This document shows positions 32,730-44,259 of a DNA stretch of 64,000 nucleotides, piece by piece. The number at the start of each line of letters is the position of its first letter. The stretch's first letter is position 1. Under the pieces are notes generated by a model that worked only from the letters and a program-made list of their open reading frames with translations, was not told the DNA's origin and made no database searches. The DNA is from Chelonoidis abingdonii. Lineage: Eukaryota; Chordata; Testudines; Testudinidae. The stretch lies in assembly GCF_003597395.2 (NCBI RefSeq), contig NC_133777.1, positions 63,954,224 through 64,018,223 on the forward strand, written 5' to 3'. Both the position numbers and the translations under genes were made by a program.

Positions 32730-33300
32730 CTCAGTTAGCAGTATTATTATATTTATGGAGTGCACAGAATGTGCTCGCTGCTTTACAGAAAACAAGAAGA
32801 TGAGCTTACAGTCTAAGTAGATGATGTACAGAATACAAACAAAGGATGGGGCAGGAAAGTAATGATTCCGAACCTTATGAATTCAAGTGATGCCATAGTA
32901 TTTTGGATCATTACTGTGAAATACTTGTCGCACTTTTTAAAGAAAAGATCTTGCTGTAAAACAAAATGTCAAATGACCCTTTGGAAATGTGTGTACTACA
33001 CTGATAGGTAGTTCGATCCCTGGATGTCTTTTGTACCTATGAATGCTCCAGTATCTTATGTTGCTTTATTGTTGTCCTCTTGCATGATGGGAAGGCTTTG
33101 TGGATAAAAGCACAGGAGATCAGAGCTCTATTCGCTGCTTAGTCACAGCCTTACCAGGTGAGTCTGGTCAAGTTGCTTCACCTCTGCAAAATGCAGGTAA
33201 TTATACTATAATTATCCACAAGGTACTATGAAGCCTAATTAATGAACGTTTGTAAAGCGTTTTAAAATCCTGAGATGGTATGCAATAGAAATCATGGTAT
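32730..33300 (+). repeat. Old MIR/L2-like repeat remnants
   Basis: At 33105-33290, 'agtctggtcaagttgcttca' with 'cctctgcaaaatgcaggtaa' and 'gtaaagcgttttaaaatcc' follow MIR order. At 32740-32860, 'ttatggagtgcacagaatgt' resembles another ancient interspersed repeat. Boundaries are approximate. Confidence 0.5.
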
Positions 33301-34102
33301 AATTGTTGTTCTGACTTCAGTTATTCTGATGTTAACAATATGTCGCCCCATAGTAGCATGAAGGTGACTGCCTTAAAGATTATGGATTTCATATATGGTA
33401 ATGGAGATGTCTGCTTTTATATGTCAGTAAAAGAGAAGCAGAGAAAGTGCTGCCTATGGAAAAGTTTGCTTTCTTCTACAATTCAAGAAAATATATCCTG
33501 AGTACAGGGTGTGTGTATCATCACTGTGTATCTTTGCTCTCTGATAAATGTAATGGACTGTGATTCAAAATAAGTACCATTGACATACCCTTATATCTGC
33601 TGCAGAAGATGAAGACAGCAACTGAATTTTAAGAATGCAATGGAGATGTAGAAACAAAGGATGAAGATCCAAAGTAATCCCTAGTGTCCTTTCTGATCCC
33701 CAAATCCTCTCCTCTGGAACCTTCATCTCCTAAAATCCAATCCCTGCTGTGTAAGACATTCAGTCTCCAATGTGTGTCCAGTACATGTATGGGATGTGAT
33801 AGATTAAATCCTGGATTAATATGAATCCCATGAATGTTACTATCACCTTCCCAGAACCTAACTCTAGGGACTAGATTTTCAAAATCGCTCAGCACAAAGG
33901 GATGCAATTGAATGCTGAGCTCTTTTGAAAATCTGGCCATCCATAGAGGCTTGCTTGTTCTGGTGACCCTTGTATTACAGTGGTTAGTATTAAATGAGTG
34001 TTTTAATTGCTGTTTATATGTTAAGTGTAACAGGAATCAGAAAGGTCATTGGAGGTCAATGCGCCCAGACCCAAGTTTGATGCCAGTTGAGTGCCATGGA
34101 GC
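33301..34102. other. Non-coding stretch without recognised features
   Basis: No coding or repeat call could be supported. Confidence 0.45.
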
Positions 34103-34166
34103 AGCCCAATTCCCGATCAGCTGAGAGATCAATAGCAGTAGCTCTCAGCTGATCGGGAATTGGGCT
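34103..34166. repeat. Perfect 25-bp inverted repeat with 14-nt loop
   Basis: The left arm 34103-34127 and right arm 34142-34166 are exact reverse complements (no mismatch over 25 bp), separated by 34128-34141. The arms contain CAGCTGA and GATC and are about half GC. Neither flank extends the match, and no target duplication is visible. Possible readings are a recent template-switch event, a small hairpin insertion, or a structured transcript. Confidence 0.95.
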
Positions 34167-35432
34167 TAATGCAAAGATTTGCAGTAGGCTTATCTTATTA
34201 CCAAAACATAGGCCCAAATGCTGACTCCAGTGGGAGTTTTACCTGAATATGAAATTCAGGATTTGGCTCATATATCATGTTAATTAGAGAGGTACACAAT
34301 TTGTGAAATTCAGCTTGAAAATTCAGCAAGAATATTAGGGTGTCAGTTTCTCTGAGAGTCAAAACTGGAAACTTCATTTACATTCCTGTATCTTTGATGG
34401 TGGGCCCATCATAGGGTGATTGTCCCAGCTAAGAAGAGATGGGCCCAGCCCCACCTGTGACTGATTAGCTGACTCCATGTAGGCCTTGATGAAGAACATC
34501 TTGCTCCTGTAAAAGTCAGTGTGAGCTTGGTTGAAGAGAACAGGGTGGGAACTATCGGAAGCAGGTTAGGCTTCTGTGATAGGCCTTAGACACAGGATAA
34601 CTCCCAGGCAGATGGCCTGGGGGAGAACTGGAGAGAACCCGGCCTATGGAGAGCCAGACTGAGGAGGGACTATGGGGGCAGCTGGCTAGAGAGTCAGGGG
34701 TCTATAAAAGTATGAAAGAAACTGAGTAGATCTCAGGAAGAGTAGATGACCCTTTTCAAAGAGGAGATAGACCCTCAAAAAGGAAGAGCTATGTCAAGCT
34801 TGAGACTGGGGTGAAAGACCCTCTCAGGTTTTATGTTGGTTTGGAGTTTGATATGATGGAAAGGGTGGACTTTTTTCTTTTATAACTTAGCTGGAGGGCC
34901 AAGTTACTGCAGCACCCAAACCATGTGGGAAGTTTGAGAGACCCAACACCTGGTCGAAAGGAACCCTCTCCAGCCTGGTGAAAATGAATGAGTGAGTGAG
35001 GGTCGGGGAGAGCGAGTGAGAGGGGTAGGGCCTCAGAAAAGGGCCAGGGCAAGGGTTTTTGGTTTTGTTCAGTTAGAAAGTTGGCAACCCTACATGAGTG
35101 AAGGGAATCTGAGGCAGGGGCTAGTCTCAAGCCGAGTAGGTAGGTAGTGCTGTTAAAGACCCAGTTTAGCTGCCCTTACTCACCCTTGTGTGCAAATAGA
35201 CTAATAATTTCTGCTTGGTGTGAGTAAAGGTTTGGGTACTGGGCCATAAGAGAGGCTGCAGTATGGGTTCTTTCCATCAGTGCAGTTTCTTTCCCCCCTT
35301 TCCCATTCTTAAATCACAGAAGAGAAGTGCATTGAGCTATCATTGCTGGCTTTCTATTTCTGGAATGCCATAGAACTTGAAGTAATATGCAGCTCTATGG
35401 TGTAATATGCAGCTCAGTTGTATCATCTTTAG
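34167..35432 (+). other. Unclassified, weak LTR-like signals
   Basis: A TATAAAAG at about 34703 follows GC-rich sequence, which could be an LTR promoter. I could not find paired ends or a target duplication. Confidence 0.2.
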
Positions 35433-35434
35433 TA

Positions 35435-35967
35435 CAGTAACTCCTTGCTCAACGTTGTAGTTATGTTCCTAAAAATGCTACTTTAAGTGAAATGATCTAA
35501 AGTGAATCCAATTTCCCTATAAGAATTAATGTAAATTGGGGGTGGCGGATTAGGTTCCAGGGCTTTTTTTTTTTTTTTGCCAGACAAAAACATACATATA
35601 CAGTATAAGTTTTAAATAATCTTAAAACAACAATTTTATACTGTACTCACCAATGATGATTGTGAAGCTTGGTTGAGGCAGGGGCATAGCGGGGTCAGGA
35701 TGGGGGGGCTTGCCCCGTTCCACCAGCTTGGCACTCCTGCTGGGGAGCAGGGTCAGGGGCTTGCCTGCTCCCTGGCTGAGATGCTGGGGAAGTGGAACGG
35801 GGCAAAACCCTGTTCCCCAACCCCACCCCAACCAGGTTGGTGGAGCGGGGCAAGCCAAAAACTTGATAATGGAATATTGTGTGTCTTTAAACAAGTATGT
35901 TCTGAAATAGATCAGCAGCCTAATAATGAAACAATGTTAACCAGGATGACTAAGTGAGGAGTTACTG
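35435..35967. mobile_element. Tigger/mariner-like non-autonomous element
   Basis: The ends CAGTAACTCCTTGCTCAAC and AAGTGAGGAGTTACTG are inverted complements, flanked by TA dinucleotides (35433-35434 and 35968-35969), the Tc1/mariner target. The inside has a T14 run near 35566 and a GC-rich core with no transposase. Confidence 0.85.
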
Positions 35968-35969
35968 TA

Positions 35970-37754
35970 CTTTTAAGTTAAAAGTCCCCTGTATAGGAGA
36001 ATGACTTTGTTCAATTCCTGCATCCATAGATGTTTGTTTTCCAAACCTATCTGCTATCCCAAATACTAAGTCCTAGAAACACCATTGGGCACGGCCACCA
36101 CCCAGACAGTGAGATAACAAGTATCTAAATGTTTCCTTGTAGTACATCTATTGTTTAGAAAACAAAATATGGGACCAGCTCAACAGCCTAGAGGTAGTTC
36201 TGTGTGCTACCAAATAATAGACCTACCCTGGGCTCACTTTTTCACTCCAAGTTGTTGGTTCAGTGCATGATGCAGGTGAGAGGCTCATCTCCCAGACGAA
36301 GGTTCAGGCTTGTGTCACTGTTGTGACCTGAGCCAAAGGATAGGCAAAGTGAGGGGCAGTATGCATAGTGGTAAGAGGTAGGAGTAAGGAATAAAGAGGA
36401 AAACAAGGCTTAATGAAGGTACATTTTTTAGAGTCGTGTCCCTGGGTTTCAAGCCCTAATGAAGCTGTTAAGAGTTGGCTTTTGGAGGTTTGTGTGCAGA
36501 GGATGGAGCTATCAATTTGTGAAATGCAATTAGGGTGACTGCAGTTGTATGGGATCTGAAAAACTTGAATGGAGGAAGTGACTAGCGATTGAACAAATAA
36601 TTTTAAAAAAAATGCAATTGTTTTCACCTTGCAATGGTATTTATATTAACGACAGTAGTGCATTATTGTAAACTAAAACCAAATAGAAACACCTAGCACT
36701 GTTACATGAAATTGAGAGATTAATTAGAAACAAGCTTGGGTGCTGTGTGTGTGTTTCCACAATGTCTGGATGCCAGCATGCTTGAATGGACTGTGTACAA
36801 ATGGATGAGTTTCTTCCATTTTTCACCTAGTCTCCATCCCTCTCCACCTGCTAAATCACTTCATGAGCCAGATGGTGGTATGTACCAAAACAAAAATAGC
36901 ACCTCTGTGTGGATTAGAGAGGGAGGAAATGAAGGTGTTTCTTCTCAGAAATGCCAAAATTTTAGCCACATATAGGCCATATATTCATTACAAATTCAAG
37001 TGCTGTGACCCTGCTTTTCAAGGGCTATTGGTCTCTCCTTCTGACCTTTGGCAGCCAGTGAACTGCAGATTCTTTGTTAACCTGCCAATGGTAATTAATA
37101 ATGCTATATTCTCTCAGCAATGCAAAACATTCCATTATTTTTGGTCTTGTGGTGGGTTCATCCTTTGCTTCTGCTGCCTTTATTGCCATGGACTACTAAA
37201 GACAAACAGAAATAAGTGACAGCACATTTGGATGTTGCAGCATGGAATAAAAGCTGTGCAAAGACCCATACATACAAATATTTCAACTGCAGGGTCAAAT
37301 GCCATGTGAGGGTTCTGAGCACCTAGCAGGAGATACTAAACATCTTGTGAAGTTGAACCCCAAAGTATCTTCCAGGCAGTCCTAGATTTTGAACATGATC
37401 ATTTCTAGGGATGTTCACAGCTGGGATTGTGTCCCATTGTAAAGTTATGGGCCAGCTGCAAACTTCAGACCAAGAAATGGATGCAGACTTCAAACCCCTC
37501 CAAAATTCAAGGATTATGGGGGTTTAAGGTCAGACTACTTCTAATTTTAACATGTATTCTTCTGTCAAAATAAAAATTGCACCTCTTATACTTTGTGCTG
37601 TAGCATGAAACCAACTCAGTTATACCTTGTCATTAGTTTGAGTTTTACTCTGAGGACTAACTTATTTTGGATGGGTGAGCATTGATATTTTTTACTTTAC
37701 TAAGACACAATGTATTTCAGAGTGGCTTGAGAAATAAAATGAAAAATTACAGCT
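35970..37754. other. Non-coding stretch without recognised features
   Basis: No supportable gene. Short open frames here lack homology I can recognise. Confidence 0.45.
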
Positions 37755-39200
37755 TTTCTTTTAAGTATTATACTTCAGGAAGGCTCCTGGCAAGGACAGT
37801 CTGACAGCAGAAGTGCTTAAAGTGGGAGGTCAGGAACTCTGGAAAGCTCTTGCCCAAAGGTTCAGCTGTTACCTGGAAATCCAGAAGATACTGTCCAGTT
37901 GGAAAGAGTCCAATACCATCTTGCTGCATAAGAAAGGCGATCGAGAAAATCTAAAGAACTATCACCCGATCTGCCTTGCTTTTGCATGTCTATAAGTTGT
38001 TCACCAAAATAATAACAAATCGCCTGTCATGAAACCTGGATAAACAGCAACCTAGACAGCAGGCCAGTTTTCGAAGAAATTACAGCATGATAGACCACAT
38101 CTTCACTCTAAACCAACTACTAGAGCATTCAAGGGAATACAAGTTCCCTTTGTGCATTGCCTTCGTGGACTACAAGAAGGCATTTGATAGCGTAGAGACT
38201 AATAGCTTTCTTGAAGCTCTTTCAGAACAGGACATCAGCGCAAAATATATCACATTATTAAAGGAAGTGAACTCTGGCTGCAGCACGGATATATCGCTGT
38301 TCGATACTCCCCTTTGAATCCTCCATCGAGAAAGGTGTGAAACAAGGAGATACGTTTCACCAAAATTATTCACAGCCTGTCTTGAATTGGTGTTTCGACA
38401 AGCAGACTTGAAAGGTGGGATTAATATCAATGGCGAGCAGCTAAACCATCTCAGGTTTGCAGATGATATAGTGCTGATAGCTGAAAATACAGTCCAGCTT
38501 GAGAAAATGCTTAAAGAACTGAACACGAAAAGTAGTCGTCAGATTAAAAATGAGCCACTCGAAAACGAAATATGAGATCAGATGTTCTGCCAAGAACCCA
38601 AATAACTCTTGGAGGAGCGCAGATCCGAGAGGTCAACAAATACATTTATTTGGGTTAGGAAGTTGACATTCACCATGATCAGAAAGGTGAACTTTGCGCA
38701 GAAAAAAAGCTGGATGGTGCACATTCAATGACATCAGGGACATCCTCCAAGGAAAGATCAGCAAGACAACTCATGTGAATCTTTTAAACTTGACCATGCT
38801 TCCAGCGATGCTATATGGCGCGAAACATGGTCGCTGATGATGACTGAAGAACATCAACTGTCTCACACAGGGGGCGATGGAACAAATGTTTTTGGGCATT
38901 TCACTCTGTGATCACATCCCCAATGAAATAATTAGGCAGTGGTCTGGAGTGCAAGATGTTGTTGCTGAAAGCAGGCTCAGCAAAATGTGGTGGGCGGGAC
39001 ATGTAGCCCGACTTGGTGACAACAGATGGACTGCAGCTATATCTGAGTGATATCCGTGAGAACTGAAACGGCCATGTGGTCGGCCTCCAAAGAGGTGGGA
39101 TGATTTTCTAACAAGGAGATATGGACAAGCATGGCGCAGGACGGCCAGAGCGAGAGAAGATTGGAAGATGTGTTGTGATTGGCACAGTCTTAACTGATGA
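37755..39200 (+). mobile_element. RTE-clade LINE, degenerate reverse transcriptase
   Basis: Pieces in shifting frames show conserved RT blocks: KAPGKDSLTAEVLK near the start; SWKESNTILLHKKGDRENLK; IAFVDYKKAFDSVE with the first catalytic Asp (about 38155-38200); KGVKQGDTFSPKLFTACLE; and LRFADDIVLIAE with the FADD catalytic pair at 38456-38467. The C-terminal part contains WWAGHVARLGDNRWT and KRPCGRPPKRWDDF (about 38980-39110), typical of RTE LINEs. Multiple stops and frameshifts show it is dead. The N-terminal endonuclease is missing. Confidence 0.88.
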
Positions 39201-39551
39201 AGGACCGACAGTCTATGCAGTTACACTTCACAATATGTGCTTCAGTGTTTAAAGGTGTAACCTATAAACCACCAATCATCACTTAAGAACACATTTTTGT
39301 GTTGAATTTCTTGTAATTCAGCCTATTTGCCATGACTCTCCACTTTCTACTTTTAACTGTAGTTCACCTCCCTTTTTCAATGAGTCATTATATTTCTGGA
39401 TAATAAAATCTGTTGAATGTATATATTTATGAATAAATGTAACTTAAACATACTTGGCCTAATTCTTATTTACACTAAGACTTTTTTACATTATTCTGCC
39501 TTACAGTTATGGCCCCTTTTATATTACCAGGGTGGTGTAAAGGAGTCTTAA

Positions 39552-39828
39552 GGTACATCTTCACTGTAAACACAAAACAAAACCAAAAAGCAGCAACAAC
39601 AACGGTGTGTTCTGAACTCAGGTTAGCTAACTTGGATTAAAACAACATGAGTTACCTCCTCTTCACTGCTAACAGCTTGCGTTATAGTTTATAAGGGAGC
39701 CTTGGGTTGAACTTGAGCTGCTAATCTGAGTTAAAACCCAAATTGCTTTGTCTTCACTGCTATTTTAACCTAAGTTAGCTATCCTGAGTTAAAAGCACAC
39801 CTGGTCTTTGCAGGGAAAAGATATACCC
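39552..39828. mobile_element. Harbinger-like short element
   Basis: The left end GGTACATCTTCACTG and right end AAAAGATATACCC are imperfect inverted complements. A TAA at 39549-39551 pairs with TCA at 39829-39831 as a decayed 3-bp target duplication. Inside are repeated 'gttagctaa' and 'tgagttaaaa' words. Non-coding. Confidence 0.55.
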
Positions 39829-39831
39829 TCA

Positions 39832-41419
39832 GTGTAGGTAACAATCGGCCTCAAACTCTTTTATAAAGAGAACAGATTTCATTTACCTTTCTTAAATATA
39901 TTTGCTCTTGCACAGAAAAACTGTTGGTCCTAGTTTCAGTGAGTGTTAAGTGTCCAAATGTTCAGGTTTCTATTTTTTATGTCTATTTACTTTAAAGAAA
40001 AAAAAATCTTGTGAGGAGGGAGTGGGAGGACATTTTCCCACAGAGAATCACTTCAGCTGAGCCATGCTGCCTGCCAAATTGCTTATGCTCCTTCATGTAT
40101 CTGCTTCTCCTGATAACAGTCATATGTGGTCCCACTTCAGTGTTATTCTAGGAAATAATATGGATCTGATGCACAAGAGTTTATTGACAAACTTGTCTAG
40201 ATAATAGATCTTGCTGCAAAAACTCTTATTTCTTGAATTTCTATTACACATCCTTTGAATCTTTTGATAAAAGGCTTAGAAACTTAACAAAACAAGGAAT
40301 AACAACTGAATTAGTGACAGAGGCTTAGCTGTTCCTAGTAATTTCTTCCTGGAATGTACCTTGTGTGTATTATTTCTTTCATGAATAAGTAGGCTGATTG
40401 GTGCATTTGGTTAGATTCTTGCTAATGGACTGTATCTTTACTTCACTTACTTTAAGGAGAAAATTAATAGATTTTATATTTTCAGGGAGGCAGGTGGTAT
40501 ATTGTAGATCAAATAATTAGTGAAGTGAAAGGGGAAGCAATTGTGAAATTAGCAAAAAAAAGTTATTGTTTTCGCATCTTGATTTGCATTTTGATTAGAA
40601 GATGCTTCAAACATGTTAATTAACTTTGCCCATATACCGACTAGGAGAAAGCTTAGTAAGGAAAAATTGTAAAAGTCAAATACTGAGGGGAAGCCCATCT
40701 CTATTCAAGAGAGCGGGTTTTGTGAGTCAGAATGTTTCTATCATTGCGGAGCTATGAGTATTTACTGCAAGTTTCAACTGCGGCTAAAGTATTTCCCACC
40801 AGAGGTCGCCGTAGATTGTAAGTCTAAAAGGTCTGCAATCAAATATATTAGGAAACTTCTAGACTGAGCTGAATTCCTTAGAATAGATGTTGCTGTGAGT
40901 GATTAGATGGGCTGCAGTCAAACATAAGAATGTCCGCATTTAAATGATTTTTTGTTTTTTCCTCTCAGGTTATCAACGTTGTAACTGTATAAGTTTTAAA
41001 ATAAAAGTAGTGAACAATAATCCTTCCCACGTGGCTCACAGAATGTCTGATGGCACAGGGCATGAGATCAGAGCTCAGTGTGGTACATTAAGTATGCAGG
41101 AGTTTATGATTTCCCCATTGAGATATAGGTTAACTGATCCCAGAAGGTTCTTCACAGAATCAGTCTTGCCTGTAGGAATTTTCTTCCACTACTAACAGTG
41201 GAATCAATGGTTCAGGGGAGGGGAACGTTCCATCCTTTACTCCAGGAAAGGTTTAAAGCCTCCTTGAGGAAGTATAGCTACCTAATTAAAATTGTAAAGC
41301 ACTGAGAGTTTTGCAGAGTAACAAAATGACTCTGGCTTAGCTCAGGACAGAGTATTTTCTCTGAACAACTGTGGATAACAAATTCAGATATGTTTATTTA
41401 ACTGTACGCAGGTTTTACA
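39832..41419. other. Non-coding stretch without recognised features
   Basis: Nothing supportable on either strand. Confidence 0.45.
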
Positions 41420-41475
41420 AAAGTGTAACTCCACTGACTTCACTGCTGATTTACCTTGGTGTAAGTGAGGAGACC
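41420..41475. repeat. Short palindromic repeat (class B)
   Basis: 'aagtgtaactccactgactt' is mirrored by 'gatttaccttggtgtaagtg'; same family layout as 13980-14078. Confidence 0.45.
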
Positions 41476-42105
41476 ATCAGGTGTTAATTGTGTAGTACCT
41501 TCCTTTCCTTATTCTAGGGATAAATCCTACCTATTGCCGGCTTTCATTGCTAGCTTAAGGTTGAAAATCTCATTCAAATGGCAAAGGTTAAGCCATCCAC
41601 TTGTGAATAGACACCTGCCAAAAGCTGCATGTTGCACATCAAGTTACATTCTATTTATTCTGTGGATGCTGCTTAAATGTGATATAAAGAAAGCGCTAAA
41701 GTGGAGAGGAACCAGGGAAAATGGAGTACGCCTGGATGGGGAAAAAAGAAGTTAATTTCATACATTGGGAAGTGGATAGACAATCCCCATATAAAATGTT
41801 TCCAGCCCAACTTCTGTTCTACTCTAACCAATAACAGTCCAGTGCAGGATATCCATAAGGAATGTGACTATTTACACAAGATTTTTTTTTATTGCTGTAG
41901 CAACAGATTCCACACAGTTGCAGTGAATTTGATGAATATTCTAAACATGTTTTTTAATAAGAAGGCTGTGATGTGTTTTTCTGCAATAAAATCCATAGCT
42001 TGAAGGAAGTATTTACTTACATTATATTTTGTCTACCAGACTTGTGCAGAACGCCTTCAGCCTTAGTGCTCTGATGTGAACAATATGATTATAATTTAGC
42101 TCGTT
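41476..42105. other. Non-coding stretch without recognised features
   Basis: No gene, transposon end or structured repeat recognised. Confidence 0.45.
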
Positions 42106-42297
42106 ATGGGCATGATCTTGCCAGGTGCTGAGCATTGTAGACAAAACCAGAAAAACAATCACGCTGAATACTAAGCACATGAATAATCACACTGAAGTCA
42201 GTGGGACTCTTCACATGCTCAAAGTTTAAGCATGTGCTTAAGTTTTTTGCTAGATTGACATAGAGTGCTGAGCACCTTGCAGGATCAAGTCCCATAG
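42106..42297. repeat. Palindromic repeat of about 190 bp (class A, best copy)
   Basis: The left arm 'gatcttgccaggtgctgagc' is mirrored by the right arm 'gagcaccttgcaggatcaag', and a second inner pair ('aagcacatgaataat' / 'aagcatgtgcttaag') continues the fold around 'actgaagtcagtgggact'. Confidence 0.65.
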
Positions 42298-42334
42298 CTT
42301 TGCCCTTCTGATTGCGAAAGGATATTGAATAAGG

Positions 42335-43095
42335 TGTGGCAGAGCTCCGACCTTGTCCCCGTGAGTCCCGCGCTTCCAGGCAGTTTATGCTAGCCTCAGA
42401 GGCTCACTGCAACCTTCCACATAGCTCTTCTCTCTCTAGGGCCAGGGTTACAGTCCACTGTGCCCTTTTCATAATAAGCCAGCAAGGAGATTGGTGAAAG
42501 AACAACCACAGTCTCTGTTGTCCCTACAGGCTTATTCCAGAACAGTTTAGCTTCCTATCCTGACAGGGGCCTGACTTCCTCTCCCAAGTGGTGTTTCTGT
42601 AGTGACAGGTTGGGGGGAAACCCAGGCCCACCCTTTACTCCAGGTTCCAGCCTAGGGACCCTAATGGAGCAGCTGTTGGCAGTCGACCTTTCACTGCCAG
42701 AGTTGCTACATTTCCCTGGGCCACTTCCCCACAGCTCTCCTGCTTCTCACTTCTTCACTCTTACCTTAGGCTCCCTTTCCAGTAGCTTGAGGGTGTCTTT
42801 ATTACCCAACTCTTCAGCCACACTTAAAATCATTTCCTCTCCTCTAGTTCCTTGGCTGTCCTCAGTCTGACTGGAGTGAGCATTTTATAGTATCAGAGGG
42901 TCCTTAATTAGAGTCAGGTGTTCACATTAGCTTAACGGCCTCACCTGACTGTTTCCAGTTTAATTGGCGTCAGGTGTTCACCCTAGCCTAGCGCAGCCCC
43001 TGCTCTGGTCAGTCAGGGAACAGAAACTGCTTCTCCAGAGGTCAGTATTTCAGCTTCCGACGACTCTGCTGTACCCAGCTGGCCTGAGTCTATCA
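42335..43095 (-). mobile_element. Possible solo LTR on the minus strand
   Basis: On the minus strand the segment would begin TGATAGACTCAGG and end CTCTGCCACA, with a TATAAAA box at 42883-42889 positioned for an LTR promoter. No target duplication was found, so both ends are uncertain. It is more GC-rich than its flanks. Confidence 0.35.
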
Positions 43096-43979
43096 GAAAT
43101 TCCTCTGGTGCCATATGCATAGTTTTTCTCTAATGCTGTAATTCTTACAGGATATGAAGGAACGGCACTAAAAGAGTTCCTTCAGGATGTACCATGCACC
43201 TGATATCCATCTATCACTCCTTCCTGATATTTTTTTTTCGTTTTCAGGAGTTCCATGATTTCTTATTTCCCTTTTTACTTGCTCAATTATGACTCCTTTA
43301 TGACAAAGCATACACCTTGCCATAAATGATGCCATCTGCATTTTCTTGCATTTTGTAATAGGATGTGGAGTGCTGCCTTCCAAGAGTTACTTGTTTACAT
43401 TTTTCTACTCCAGAAAAAAAGACTTTTATTTTTGTCCATATAGTGTTCTTTTTAAAAAGGCTTCATTGCACATCAGAAAAAGAAACACCGTTCCCTAATC
43501 TGCATATTTAACCATAATTAATACCTAATACTTACAGTTAGCTCTTCCCCAATGATATCTAGAGCTATAGTCAGAATATCTAAAACTAGGTCAGTCACAT
43601 AGATCTGACTTTTTAATCAATTTTACATAAAATCATTAGGTTATATTCCAAAAGCTTAAAGATGTTGCAGGTTTGGTGTCTTGTAGTTAATCTTGCAGTA
43701 TTTAGCAGAGTATGAGCTCAACCAAAGTCCCCCCAGCAATTCCTTTAAACTTTCTTTTGTTCTTTGAAAGATTTTTGGAGAGAGTAGAGGCAAAGTGGGT
43801 GAAGTAACCAAGACAGCATGGCCTTCATTGAGGGGCTGAGATGGAATGGGGAACTTTACATAGAACCTCTTTGCATCCTGACAGGAATTTAGCACTACTC
43901 TTGTTTAATGATGAAAGGGGGAGGAGTTTTGCAATTTATTGTGTTTTGGGGCAGGTGAGGTAGAATGTAGGAGTATGTG
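43096..43979. other. Non-coding stretch without recognised features
   Basis: No supportable gene or repeat. Confidence 0.45.
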
Positions 43980-43984
43980 TCGGC

Positions 43985-44245
43985 ATAGACAGTAGAACCT
44001 AGAGGCCCTAGTCGAGATCAGGGCCCCATTGTGCCAAGCACTGCACAAAGATCTAGCAAGAGACAAGCCCTGCCTTGAAGAAACTGTAATGAGAAAATAT
44101 TATCTCCACTTTACAGATGAGGAGCAGGCACTCAGGGTAGGTTTTAAGTGACTTAACCAAGGTCACACAGGAAGTCTGTGGCATACCTAGCAATTGAACC
44201 CAGGACTCCTAAATCCCAATCCAGTACTATAATCAACCACCATGT
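43985..44245 (+). repeat. MIR-like core-SINE
   Basis: It contains 'ctccactttacagatgagga', 'aagtgacttaaccaaggtca' and 'cacacaggaagtctgtgg' in MIR order, followed by a 'gaacccaggactcctaaat' tail. The 5' part 'gggccccattgtgccaagca' is a common companion of this repeat in sauropsids. Confidence 0.75.
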
Positions 44246-44259
44246 CAGTCAATCCTGGC

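Noticed and set aside
34103..34166. MicroRNA gene call for the hairpin
   Set aside because: The stem is only 25 bp, perfectly paired, with no wider pre-miRNA structure or seed I recognise. Kept as an inverted repeat only.
42335..43095. Confident LTR-retrotransposon call
   Set aside because: TG/CA ends and a TATA box are suggestive, but no target duplication or internal coding region was found, so it is listed only as possible.
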